49,462 nucleotides of DNA, from contig JASHQK010000457.1 in the NCBI GenBank assembly GCA_030039195.1, positions 1 to 49,462 of the forward strand, given 5' to 3'. The notes beneath the pieces are model-generated. The model worked only from the letters and a program-made list of their open reading frames with translations. It was not told the DNA's origin and did not search any database. The position numbers were made by a program, and so were the translations under genes. Position 1 is the stretch's first letter; every line of letters begins with the position of its first letter. Below are positions 34,813 to 45,300 of the stretch, in pieces. The stretch is from Candidatus Sulfotelmatobacter sp. Its GTDB lineage: Bacteria > Acidobacteriota > Terriglobia > Terriglobales > Acidobacteriaceae.

Positions 34813-35493
34813 ATGAGCCCACATGGTGCGGGAGTGGTCAGCTGCGCCGGATTCTTCTTCGCTCCGGTTAATGTTGTCGGAGAGATCGTAGGCGCAGTGG
34901 TGGTTTTGTCTGTCCTCTTCGTGTTCGGCGCGTTTGTCTGGCAGGTCTTCAGCTTTTCAGCCAAGCGCAAACGCTCAGGTCTCTCGCCGCAGGAGTTTGT
35001 CGCGGCCGGACAGCAGAAGGTCGCTGAGCAAATCCATCAAGCCGTCGACGAATGGAGCCTTCCGCCCGAACTGAGTCTTCCCGCGCCCCGGCCGCTTCGA
35101 AGCGGGAATCTGCTTCTTGCCTGGATGCCCGGCGCCTCGCTGCTCATCCTCATGGCTATTCTGGCCCTGATCACTTGGAATACGAAGCTCTATGTGTGGC
35201 CTTCGGTAAGTCTATTGGCCATCGGATGTGTGATGCGCTTCTTCCGCCACCGCAATGAAAGAAGATTATTGATGTACGGCGAACCTGCGCGGGCCGTGAT
35301 CACATATTCCGACAAGAGTCTCCATCACCTCAAGTATCACGATGGCGCGGGGACCTTGATTAGGGGACAGCTGGCACGAAACAGAGTCCACAATAAGGTT
35401 GTTGTGACTGTACTTTATGATCCCCAGCGACCGAGGCAGTTCATCAGTTATCCGGTGACGCGATACGCGATTGCTGTTCCGGGGAGCCTGTAG
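34813..35493 (+). CDS. DUF3592-like membrane protein
   Basis: MSPHGAGVVSCAGFFFAPVNVVGEIVGAVVVLSVLFVFGAF...; YGEPARAVITYSDKSLHHLKYHD...VVTVLYDPQRPRQF. Start could be the GTG at 34786. Confidence 0.6.
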   Translation: MSPHGAGVVSCAGFFFAPVNVVGEIVGAVVVLSVLFVFGAFVWQVFSFSAKRKRSGLSPQEFVAAGQQKVAEQIHQAVDEWSLPPELSLPAPRPLRSGNLLLAWMPGASLLILMAILALITWNTKLYVWPSVSLLAIGCVMRFFRHRNERRLLMYGEPARAVITYSDKSLHHLKYHDGAGTLIRGQLARNRVHNKVVVTVLYDPQRPRQFISYPVTRYAIAVPGSL

Positions 35494-35504
35494 GGCCCGG
35501 CAGC

Positions 35505-36221
35505 TTACTTCAAATTGAACAACGCATTCACGTGTGCCGTGACCGTCACAGTTTGCGGCGTGAACTCTTCATTCGGTGCGGGTGTTGCGGCAGTGGCCAT
35601 CGCTTTCATCACCATGGGACGAGGCAAAATCGGCCGTGACTCATACGTGTCGATCGATGCATAGGACAACTCCCCCAGCACACGCCCACTGGCCCGCGCC
35701 AGCGTCTCGGCCGAGGCGCGCGCCCGCCGATAAGCATCCTCAACGGCCTTGTCCTTCGCCTCGTCCACATTCTCCAGGATGTAGCTCAGCGTCTGGCTTC
35801 CGCTTACGTTCGCATCGGCCAGCTGTCGCGTGACCGGCGCAACCTTCGCGAAGTCATTCAACTTGAGCGTTACGTCGGTCGTGACGCGGTATCCGACAAG
35901 CTTCTGCACATTGTTTTTCCAGTCGTACACCGGCTGCACCGACATGTAGCCGATCGTCGCTTGCTTCGGTTCGATTCCGTTCGCGCGCATGACTTCGCGC
36001 ACCGCGTCCACGTCTTTCGAGGCACGTGCGAACGCCGCTTGCGAAGTGTCTTCCTGCACCGAGATCTGGAACTGGATCTGCGCCGTATCCGGCGAAGCTT
36101 CGAATTTTCCATCCGCACCAACGTAAATTGCGTTGGCTTGCGGGCTGAGCGCAGAGTGCTCCTGCGCGGCCACAATAACGGGGAGAAACACAACGAGGAG
36201 AAAAACGCAGGGAGCTTTCAT
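35505..36221 (-). CDS. SIMPL (DUF541) domain exported protein
   Basis: Signal MKAPCVFLLVVFLPVIVAAQ; GKFEASPDTAQIQFQISVQEDTSQAAFARASKDVDAVREVMRANGIEPKQATIGYMSVQPVYDW. Confidence 0.9.
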   Translation of the reverse strand: MKAPCVFLLVVFLPVIVAAQEHSALSPQANAIYVGADGKFEASPDTAQIQFQISVQEDTSQAAFARASKDVDAVREVMRANGIEPKQATIGYMSVQPVYDWKNNVQKLVGYRVTTDVTLKLNDFAKVAPVTRQLADANVSGSQTLSYILENVDEAKDKAVEDAYRRARASAETLARASGRVLGELSYASIDTYESRPILPRPMVMKAMATAATPAPNEEFTPQTVTVTAHVNALFNLK

Positions 36222-36296
36222 GGGAGACCTCCAAGGAAATTATGGACGAAAACCTCTTCCTCGGCAGAACGCAGGCTTGGATAAGAAATGTCCGAT

Positions 36297-37382
36297 TTAA
36301 TTTTTGCTGGTGGCGTAGGTGGCGCGGTCGACTTGGGCGGCAATATCGCGGCGCAAGTCCTCCCAGATCGAGTCCGGCATCTCCAGAAAGACCTGCACCA
36401 CTTCCGGATCGAACTGCGATCCTGAGCAGCGCTTGATTTCCGCACGCGCCGCCGAGAGCGGTTGCGCCGGCCGGTAGACGCGATCGGAAGTGATCGCATC
36501 CAGCGTGTCGGCGACGGAAAAGATACGGGACCCAAGGGGAATTTCCACACCCTTCAACCGCCGCGGGTATCCCGTCCCGTCGAAGCGCTCCTGGTGCGAA
36601 TAAACGATCTCTGCCGCTTCCCGCAGAACCGGAATCTTCAGCACCAGCTTGTAGCCCAGGTAGCAGTGCTCCCGCATGACCGCGATTTCCTCGGGGGTAA
36701 GTTTGCTGGGCTTGTTCAGAATGTTGTCGGGAATCGCGATCTTGCCGACATCGTGCAGCAGCGCCCCGCGCGCAATAATCTCAATCTCTTCCTTGGGAAC
36801 GCCCATGCGACTCGCGATCGCCATCGTGTAAGCGGTCACACGCTGCGAGTGTCCTTGCGTCTCATGGTCTTTATAGTCCAGCGCTTCCACCAGCACTTCC
36901 AGCGTGATATTGTGCGAGCGCTTCAATTCCTCAACCGCGGTCTGCAGCTGATCGGTTCTGGCCGCGACCAGCGATTCCAGGTTCATCTGATAGGTGCGGT
37001 TTTCGACTTTCAGCCGCCGATTCTCCAGTGCCCGGCTGACCGCGTTCAGCAACTGTTCCCGCTCAAACGGCTTCAACAGATAGTCGTAGGCCCCGTTGCG
37101 AATCGCGTCCAGGGCCACGGAGATATCGTGCACCGCGGTCACCATCACCACCGGCATGTCCGGATATTTCTCTTTGGCCCGCTCCAGCAGCCCAATGCCG
37201 TCCAGATCGGCCATCATCAGGTCCGAGAGCATCAGCTCAAATTCGCTCCCGGAGGTGAGCAAGGCCAGCGCTTCCATGCCGGAACCGGCCTGCGTGCAGG
37301 CGTAGCCGGCGGTGGTCAGCATCTGGGCCACGATGTCACGTATCGATTCTTCGTCGTCAACGACCAGGATGCGGTCCGCCAT
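36297..37382 (-). CDS. HD-GYP response regulator (c-di-GMP phosphodiesterase-like)
   Basis: REC ILVVDDEESIRDIVAQML...LMLSDLMMADLDG...YLLKPFE; HD ALLHDVGKIAIPD; GYP HQERFDGTGYPRRLKG. Confidence 0.96.
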   Translation of the reverse strand: MADRILVVDDEESIRDIVAQMLTTAGYACTQAGSGMEALALLTSGSEFELMLSDLMMADLDGIGLLERAKEKYPDMPVVMVTAVHDISVALDAIRNGAYDYLLKPFEREQLLNAVSRALENRRLKVENRTYQMNLESLVAARTDQLQTAVEELKRSHNITLEVLVEALDYKDHETQGHSQRVTAYTMAIASRMGVPKEEIEIIARGALLHDVGKIAIPDNILNKPSKLTPEEIAVMREHCYLGYKLVLKIPVLREAAEIVYSHQERFDGTGYPRRLKGVEIPLGSRIFSVADTLDAITSDRVYRPAQPLSAARAEIKRCSGSQFDPEVVQVFLEMPDSIWEDLRRDIAAQVDRATYATSKN

Positions 37383-37519
37383 GCGAATACACGGAAGTCT
37401 ATCGGCGATTGTAACCCCGGAACGAGATTCCGAAAGTAATCAATCAGGTCCTGTTTCCTCATCGAGAAAAACCCATCCCGTGGTATTCAGGAGTCAGGAA
37501 TCCGTACGTCCGAAACTCG

Positions 37520-40500
37520 ATGACCGTTTCTCTGAGCCCACTTTGGAGCATCGCCGACCAGCTTGGAATCACCAGGCCTTCCGTCCCCGACCTGGCGCTG
37601 ATTGTGCTGCTGGCGGCTTCCCTGCTCGTTCTACTGGCTTTTCGGGAGACGTACCTCAAGGTCTGGACCTTGGGCTGGGCTGCGCTGGTTGTGTCTCGCG
37701 TGATCGAGCATTCGCTGATCGCCAGATTTCCCGCACCTTTCGGGGAGGTTGCGGTGCAGGCGAGTTTCGTGCTGGCGACAGGATTACTTGCCGGCGCAGT
37801 CCTGCTTTATTCCCGCAGCAGCAACCTGCTGGTTCCGCTGGCAGCCATTACGCCAATCCTTGTAGGATGCGCTGGCGCGCGCGTCCTGCTCGCGCCGGAA
37901 TCTTTGCCGCTGCGCATGGCGGTGGAAGTCAGCTATCGCATCGTTTTGCTGACTGCGGCCATTGCGCTCTTGCGCGCTCGTCGCGGCCGCTTCCAGCCTG
38001 CCGCGTGGCTGCTTGCTTTATGCCTGCCGTTCCTGCACCTCGCGTGGGCACCGTTCACCGACCGGATTCCGGAAGTCGCATGGCTTGCGGTCGAAATCGC
38101 CCTCGCCACGAGTGTGCTGCTCATCGTCTTTTCAGAATCGCGCCGCCGCAGCCAGCGCTTGCTGGCCATGCAGGCGCTGACCCAGTCGATCGCCGGAGCG
38201 CAGCAATACGGCAACGTCGTTGAGCCCGCTCTTGAACACCTGCAGCGGGCAGCCGGCGTTCGCGCCGCCTGGTTCCGCTTGCTCGAAAGCGGACAACTCG
38301 TCGCCACCCACGCGGTCGGCCTTTCCGGCGACTTTCTGCGCGATGCCGGCATGGCCGAGTTGACCGACGATCTGGCGAAGCTGCTGAGTCAATCCCAAGC
38401 TCGCGTCTCATCGCGCGAAGCGGCCGCTCCCGAAATCCCCGAACTGCTGAAGACCGAACACATTGCGCAGGTGGTGACCCTGCCCGTCGTCGGCAGCAAA
38501 GCACCCGTCGGCTTGCTGATGCTCGGAACCTCCAGCCGCCGCGAGTGGACGAAAGAAGAACTGGCTTTCCTCGAAGCCTACGCCCGTCAATTAGCCGTCG
38601 CCGTGGAAAACTTCCGGCTGCTCGAGCAGGTCTTGCGCTCGCAGCGCCAGTGGATGAATACCTTCGATTCCATCCACGACATCATCCTTGCTCACGACGC
38701 CGATTACCGCATCATCAAGGCCAACCAGGTCCTGCTCGAACATTTAGGCAAGGCCGCCGCCGACGTTCTGGGCAGCACCTGCGATGCCGCTCTGCCCCAC
38801 GTCTACGGCGAGTGGACCGGCTGCCCTTACTGCGCCACGGTGGCGGATGAGGAATTTGTCGAGGGCGCCGACCCCTGCTTTGGCGGCTTCTCCGTCGTCT
38901 CCACTTCTTCGTACTCCGAACAGGGCAGCCCGCAAAAAGGCATTATTCACGTCGTCCGCGACATCACCGACCGCCGCACCGCGGAAGAGAAGTACCGGCT
39001 TCTGTTTGAGCAGGTGCAGGAGGGCGTCTACGTGGCCAGCCGCGATGGACGCCTGATCGATTGCAACGACGCCTTCGTTCACATGCTGGGTTACTCAAAG
39101 CCCGAAGAACTGATGGTGCTCAACGTCGACTCGGAAATCTGCGTCGACTCGCGCCAGCGCGAGGCCTTCCTGCGCGAGATCGAAGCGCATAATTACGTTC
39201 GCAATTTCGAAATCACGATGCGCCGCAAAGATGGTTCCCTTCTGCTTGCGGCCGAAAGCAGCTTTGCTACCCGCGACGCCACGGGCAACATTGAGCGCTA
39301 CCAGAGTTTCGTTCTTGACGTAACGGAAAAGCGCCGCGCGGAAGAGGAAATGCGGCGCCGTAATCGCGAGCTCAACGCGCTCAATGCCATGGCCGTCGTG
39401 GCGGCGCAATCGTTCGATCTCGACGAGATTCTGAACCTCACGCTGCGTCAGGTCGTCACCCTGTTCGGAGCCGAAAGCGGATCGGTCTACCTGTCAGACG
39501 TCGATTCGCCGACGTTCCGCCGCCGCGCCGCCTGGGGTCCGCGGAGCCGCGAGAAAGTGCGCGCAGCCGAGGTCACCTTCGATGAGGGCTTGGGCGACCT
39601 CATCGTCCGCTCGCGCACCGAAGTCATCACCGCCGAATATTTGCCGCACCTGCCGCCGCAGGTCGCCGAATTCCTGAAATCCGACCCCGACCGCTCCTGG
39701 ATCTGGGTTCTGTTCTGGGGCAAAGACGCTCCCGTCGGCATCATGGGCCTGTGCAGCCATCTCGGCTACGAATATTCCTCCAACGACGAAAATCTGCTGG
39801 TCGCCATCAGTCGCCAGCTGGCCACCACTATCGAGAAAGTCCGGCTCTACGAAGAAACCTGCCGCGCCTACGAAGACTTGCGCAAGACGCAGGAACAGCT
39901 CTTGCAGAGCGAGAAAATGTCGGCCGTCGGCCAGTTGATTGCCGGCGTCGCCCACGAACTCAACAATCCGCTCACTGCAATTCTGGGCTATGCCGAGTTG
40001 CTCGAAACCGAAGGCCTGAACGAGCGCGCCAAAGATTACGTCAGCAAGCTGTTCAAACAAGCGCAGCGCACACATCGCGTGGTGCAGAATCTTCTCTCGT
40101 TTGCCCGTCAGCGCAAGCCGGAACGCGAAGAAGTCGACATTCGCAAAGTGCTTGACGAGACTCTTGCCCTGCGCGATTACGATCTCAAAAGCAATAACAT
40201 CGCCGTCGAGCGCGAAGCTCCGTCCGATCCCGTGATGGTCGTCGCCGACCCGCACCAGATCGAACAGGTCTTTCTCAATATCATCAACAATGCGGTCGAC
40301 GCGATTCTCGAAACCGGACGCACCGGCAGGATTAAAATCCGGGTCTTCTCAGAAAACGGACACATTTGCACCCAATTCGCCGACGATGGCCCCGGGCTCA
40401 AAGATCCCAAGCGCATCTTCGATCCTTTCTATACCACCAAGAGCGTGGGCAAAGGCACCGGCCTGGGACTGAGCATCTGTTACGGGATTGTCAAGGAACA

Positions 40501-41041
40501 CGGCGGCGACATCACCGCCTTTAATGGCCCCGAAGGCGGCGCGGTCATTGAAGTCAAGTTGCCCGTCGTGGCCGTCACCTCCGCCCCGGAAGTGCCGACA
40601 CGGGCTGCGAAGCCACGCGAAGGCGCGATCAGTGGACGCGTTCTGCTCGTCGAAGAGGAAGAAGCCGTTCTCGAATTCGAGCGCGATGTGCTGGCGGGCG
40701 CGGGAGCCGCTGTCGTTGCGTCCAAGTCCACCGAGGAAGTCAAGACTCGCTTGCTCTCTGAGCCCTTCGACGCCTTGATCCTCAACGGCAAAATGCCCGG
40801 TGAATGGAATGCCCGCGAATCCTATGCCTGGATCAAGTCGAACTGCCCAGCCATCGACGGCCACGTCCTGTTCACATTCTCCAACGGCATCGACGCCGAC
40901 AACGTCCAGAGCGATGCCCGTCGATTCCTGCAGGAAAACAACGTCCCCTACTTGGTTAAGCCCTTCGAAGTCGCCGAACTGATCGCCCAGACCCGCAAGC
41001 TACTGCCGAAGGCGCAAGCAGCAGGCGCGGGCGCGGACTAA
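37520..41041 (+). CDS. Membrane-anchored hybrid sensor histidine kinase (GAF-PAS-PAS-GAF-HisKA-HATPase-pseudoREC)
   Basis: N-terminal TM block; GAF/PAS regions; HisKA SAVGQLIAGVAHELNNPLTAILGYAELLE; HATPase VFLNIINNAVDAIL, GTGLGLSICYGIVKEHGG; C-terminal receiver-like VLLVEEEEAVLEFERDVL...FDALILNGKMPG...YLVKPFE. Confidence 0.95.
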   Translation: MTVSLSPLWSIADQLGITRPSVPDLALIVLLAASLLVLLAFRETYLKVWTLGWAALVVSRVIEHSLIARFPAPFGEVAVQASFVLATGLLAGAVLLYSRSSNLLVPLAAITPILVGCAGARVLLAPESLPLRMAVEVSYRIVLLTAAIALLRARRGRFQPAAWLLALCLPFLHLAWAPFTDRIPEVAWLAVEIALATSVLLIVFSESRRRSQRLLAMQALTQSIAGAQQYGNVVEPALEHLQRAAGVRAAWFRLLESGQLVATHAVGLSGDFLRDAGMAELTDDLAKLLSQSQARVSSREAAAPEIPELLKTEHIAQVVTLPVVGSKAPVGLLMLGTSSRREWTKEELAFLEAYARQLAVAVENFRLLEQVLRSQRQWMNTFDSIHDIILAHDADYRIIKANQVLLEHLGKAAADVLGSTCDAALPHVYGEWTGCPYCATVADEEFVEGADPCFGGFSVVSTSSYSEQGSPQKGIIHVVRDITDRRTAEEKYRLLFEQVQEGVYVASRDGRLIDCNDAFVHMLGYSKPEELMVLNVDSEICVDSRQREAFLREIEAHNYVRNFEITMRRKDGSLLLAAESSFATRDATGNIERYQSFVLDVTEKRRAEEEMRRRNRELNALNAMAVVAAQSFDLDEILNLTLRQVVTLFGAESGSVYLSDVDSPTFRRRAAWGPRSREKVRAAEVTFDEGLGDLIVRSRTEVITAEYLPHLPPQVAEFLKSDPDRSWIWVLFWGKDAPVGIMGLCSHLGYEYSSNDENLLVAISRQLATTIEKVRLYEETCRAYEDLRKTQEQLLQSEKMSAVGQLIAGVAHELNNPLTAILGYAELLETEGLNERAKDYVSKLFKQAQRTHRVVQNLLSFARQRKPEREEVDIRKVLDETLALRDYDLKSNNIAVEREAPSDPVMVVADPHQIEQVFLNIINNAVDAILETGRTGRIKIRVFSENGHICTQFADDGPGLKDPKRIFDPFYTTKSVGKGTGLGLSICYGIVKEHGGDITAFNGPEGGAVIEVKLPVVAVTSAPEVPTRAAKPREGAISGRVLLVEEEEAVLEFERDVLAGAGAAVVASKSTEEVKTRLLSEPFDALILNGKMPGEWNARESYAWIKSNCPAIDGHVLFTFSNGIDADNVQSDARRFLQENNVPYLVKPFEVAELIAQTRKLLPKAQAAGAGAD

Positions 41042-41113
41042 TCCGCTCGGAAGCGAGATTAGTCACCCTGGGCTGTGCAGCCTTGGCGACGGAAATTCTG
41101 TGTTAAGCTACCT

Positions 41114-41127
41114 ACGTTCGCGAACGT
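41114..41127. promoter_or_regulatory. 14-bp perfect palindrome, candidate operator
   Basis: acgttcgcgaacgt in the intergenic region 52 bp upstream of the PL5-like gene. Confidence 0.55.
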
Positions 41128-41178
41128 CTAAAGCCTTGGCTTGGTCATGCCCAATATTCAAGGCTGCGTGGGGTAGAC

Positions 41179-42237
41179 ATGAGGCACGCTTCGCGTTCGG
41201 TCTGGATCGTTGCTCTCGTTAGTTTCCTTCTAACTCTTAGGGCTTTTGCAAGCGACGCCCCTTTGCGGTCGCCGTGGGATAACCCGATCACGGCAAACGA
41301 ATCCGCTTTTTCCTGTCCCGCAACTTCTCCGCTCCCCCGTGACTTCGCCACGAATTCTTACCTCCTCGACCCTCAACATTCGATCCCTGATCCCCTTTTG
41401 CTCCAGGCGCACAAAGAATCTGTCGCCCTCATCCAGGACTTCTCGCGGGCCGTCGTCAAAGCGGCAGATGCGTTCCAAACGAAGGGCAGCCGGGCTGCGG
41501 CCGAGTGTGCGGTTTCGCTCCTCGAAGCAGCAGCCAATCAGGGAGCCCTCGCGGGAAGAATGGACGGCCATCAGGCGGTCTACGAACAGGGATCGAATCT
41601 GGGAGCATGGGCAATCGCGTTTCTGAAGGTGCGCTCCAGCGGCGTCGTGTCTGACGAGCAAAGCAGGACGATCACGGGCTGGCTGAGGCAATTGGCGAAT
41701 GCGAACCGTGCCTACTACGACGCCAGACGCCTGCGCCCCGGACCAAACGATGGCTACAGCCATCATCTGTATTGGGCGGGATTCGCCGTGGCTGCCGCCG
41801 CCGTCGCCAACGACGACCGCGCGTTGTTTCAATGGGCGATGGATACGTACGGCCAGGGGTTGAGCGACATTCGCGAGGACGGGACACTGCCGATCGAAAT
41901 GAACCGGGGCCAATTGGCGTTGCATTCCCACTTATATGCGCTCGCTCCACTTGTGATGCTCGCAGAGTTTGGGGAAGTCAACGGAATGGGCCTCTATGCC
42001 GAGCACGACTCCGCTATTGGACGCTTGATCGCACGGTGCGTCGACGGCCTGGAAGATCCGGGCTTTTTCCAGCAGCAGACCGGGGTCGAGCAGGCCATGC
42101 CTGCAGAGATTGAGCCATGGGAGATCAGCTGGGCGAAACCCTACACGCGCCGCTTCCCCAATCCAAAGATTTCAGCTTTGCTTGCCAAGGCGCCGCGGTT
42201 GAACTACACCATGCTCGGAGGCTTGCCGCCAGCCTAG
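41179..42237 (+). CDS. Alginate-lyase (PL5)-like exported protein
   Basis: Signal MRHASRSVWIVALVSFLLTLRAFA; GYSHHLYWAGFAVAAAAVANDDRALFQWAMDTYGQGLSDIREDGTLPIEMNRGQLALHSHLYALAPLVMLAEFG resembles the PL5 core. Confidence 0.75.
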   Translation: MRHASRSVWIVALVSFLLTLRAFASDAPLRSPWDNPITANESAFSCPATSPLPRDFATNSYLLDPQHSIPDPLLLQAHKESVALIQDFSRAVVKAADAFQTKGSRAAAECAVSLLEAAANQGALAGRMDGHQAVYEQGSNLGAWAIAFLKVRSSGVVSDEQSRTITGWLRQLANANRAYYDARRLRPGPNDGYSHHLYWAGFAVAAAAVANDDRALFQWAMDTYGQGLSDIREDGTLPIEMNRGQLALHSHLYALAPLVMLAEFGEVNGMGLYAEHDSAIGRLIARCVDGLEDPGFFQQQTGVEQAMPAEIEPWEISWAKPYTRRFPNPKISALLAKAPRLNYTMLGGLPPA

Positions 42238-42323
42238 CTCCGGCGATGACGCAACGTCCCCGAAACGCACAGCCCTCCACACCCTTCCTCTATTCCCTCG
42301 TGCGCTAAACTAGCCACAGCCCC

Positions 42324-45300
42324 ATGTCCCAATTCGTCCACCTGCACCTGCACACCGACTATTCCCTGCTCGACGGCGCCTGTGACGTAGAAAAACTCTG
42401 CCAACGCGTGGCCCAGCTTGGCATGCCCGCCGTCGCCATGACCGATCACGGCAACATTTTCGGCGCGGTGCACTTTGTCAATGCCGCGCACAAGCACGGC
42501 GTCAAGCCGATCGTCGGATGCGAGCTCTACATCTGCAAAAAAGAAGACCACAACATTGAGCGCACGCCGCCCGAGGGCGACACTTACAATCATCTGCTCG
42601 TGCTCGCCGAAAACGAAGAAGGCTACCGCAATCTGATCAAGATCACGTCCGAAGCCTCACTGCACGGGTTCTATTACAAGCCACGCATCAGCAAGAAATT
42701 TCTTGCCGAGCACGCACGCGGCCTGATCGGCCTCTCCGGATGCCTGAAGGGCGAAGTCGCCGAACGCTTGATGGAGAATAACTATGACGCCGCGCGCGAC
42801 GCCGCGGGCCAGTTCGCCGAAATCTTCGGCAAACAGAACTTCTATCTCGAAATTCAGGATCAGGGCCTCGCCATGGAACACCGCATCCATCCTGGTCTGT
42901 TCCAACTCGAACAAGATCTCGGCCTTCCGCTCGTCGCGACCAACGACAGCCACTATCTCTGCGAAGATGACGCCCACGCGCAGGACGTAATGGTTTGCAT
43001 TCAAACCGGCAAATCGATCCGCGACACGGAGCGCATGAAGTTCGAGGGCACACAATTTTTCGTCAAGAACCACGACGAAATGTATCGCGTGTTCAAAGAC
43101 TCGCCGGAAGTCGTCTCGCGCACGCTTTCGATCGCGGAACGCTGCAACCTGCGTCTCGAAAAAGTCGCGTCGCCGTTCCCACAATTCGATGTCCCGCCCG
43201 GATACTCCATCGACAGCTACTTCCTTCACGTTACGCGCGAAGGATTTGCCCGCCGTCTTGAAACCCTCCGCACACTCGCCGATCAGGGCAGGCTCAAGCA
43301 CTCTCTCGTCGACTACGAGCAGCGCCTGGAGCGCGAACTTGGCATCATCCAGCAGATGAAGTTTTCCGGATACTTCCTCATCGTCTGGGACTTCATCCGC
43401 TACGCCAAAGAACGTGACATTCCCGTCGGCCCCGGCCGCGGATCCGCCGCCGGTTCGCTGGTCTCCTACGCGCTCGGCATCACCGACCTCGATCCGCTCC
43501 AGCACGAACTGCTCTTCGAACGTTTCCTCAATCCCGAGCGCGTGTCCATGCCCGACATCGACATTGATTTCTGCATGAATCGCCGCGGCGAGGTCATTCA
43601 ATACGTCACGCAGAAATACGGCCGCGACAACGTCGCCCAGATCATCACCTTCGGCACCATGGCCGCCAAAGCCGCAATCAAAGACGTTGGCCGCGCCATG
43701 GACATTCCTTACTCCGATGTCGATCGCATCGCGAAGATGGTCCCGCAGACGCTCAACATCACCCTCGACGAAGCCATTGAAGAATCTCCGCCCCTGCGCG
43801 AAGCCTACGAAAAAGATTCTCAAATGCAGGAACTGCTCGACACGGCGAGGAAGCTGGAGGGCTTAGTCCGCAACTCCGGAGTGCACGCGGCCGGTGTCGT
43901 CATCTCCCCGCGACCGCTCACAGAACTCGTTCCACTCCACAAGACGAAAAACGACGAAATCGTCACCGCCTTCGACATGGTCGCCATCGAAAAAATGGGC
44001 CTGTTGAAGATGGATTTCCTCGGTCTGACCACTCTGACGATTCTTACCGACACGCTGAAGCTGATCGCGCAGACACGCGGCACGCCCATGACGCTGGAGC
44101 AGATTCCGCTGGAAGATCAGGAAACCTACGAAAAAGTCTTTCACAAGGGGCTGACCTCCGGCGTGTTCCAGTTTGAATCTCGCGGCATGCGCGATGTGCT
44201 ACGCCGCTATCAGCCGAATTCGATTGAAGACCTCACGGCTCTCAACGCGCTCTATCGTCCCGGCCCCATCCAGGGCGGCATGATCGATGATTTCATCGAC
44301 CGCAAGCACGGCCGCAAGAAAATCGAATACGAATTGCCCGAGTTGCAGAAAATTCTTGAAGAAACGCTGGGCGTAATCGTCTATCAGGAACAGGTCATGC
44401 AGATCGCCAACCGGCTCGCCGGATACTCCCTCGGCGAAGCCGACCTGCTCCGCCGCGCCATGGGCAAAAAAAAGCCGGAAGAGATGGCGCAGCAGCGCGA
44501 GCGTTTCATTGAAGGCGCTACGCAACGAAAATATCCGCCAAAGAAGATCGAGAAGATTTTTGATCTCATGGCGCAATTCGCCGGATACGGCTTCAACAAG
44601 TCCCACTCGGCTGCCTATGCGCTGCTTGCGTATCACACTGCGTATTTGAAGACTCACTATCCCGTGGAGTTCATGGCCGCGCTACTTACCTCGGTGACCG
44701 GCTCGACCGACGATGTCGTGAAGTACATCAACGAATGCCGCGAGATGGGAATCGCCGTCGAAGCTCCGGACATCAACGTTTCCGACGCGAACTTCACTCC
44801 GCACGGCGAATCGATCCGCTTTGGCTTGGCCGCTGTCAAAAACGTCGGCGGCAACGCCATCGAATCGATCGTCGCCGCGCGCAAGAGACTCGGCTGCTTC
44901 AAATCGATCTTCGAATTCTGCGAGCACGTCGATTTGCGCCTCTTGAATAAGCGCGTGCTCGAATCGCTGATCAAGAGCGGCGCCATGGATTCCTTCGGCC
45001 GCCGCGCACAACTGATGGCTGTCCTTGACAAAGCAATGGACCAAGGGCAAAAAGCCCAGCGCGACGCCGAATTCGGCCAGCATGGCTTGTTCGGAGTTTT
45101 TCAGCAAGAGGAAATGGCGGAGCAGAATGGCAAACTTCCCAATGTTCCCGACTGGGACGAGCACACGCGCCTCGCTGCCGAGAAAGAAATACTAGGCTTC
45201 TTCATCAGCGGCCATCCCCTGGAAAAGTACCGTGACAAACTTCTCGATCTGCAGGCGCTCCGCACGGAAGAAATCGCCGCCATGGATCGCTCGACGGGCA

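Noticed and set aside
42657-43823. 388-aa minus-strand ORF inside dnaE
   Set aside because: Antisense shadow ORF in a high-GC gene; no recognisable domain, and dnaE on the plus strand is unambiguous.
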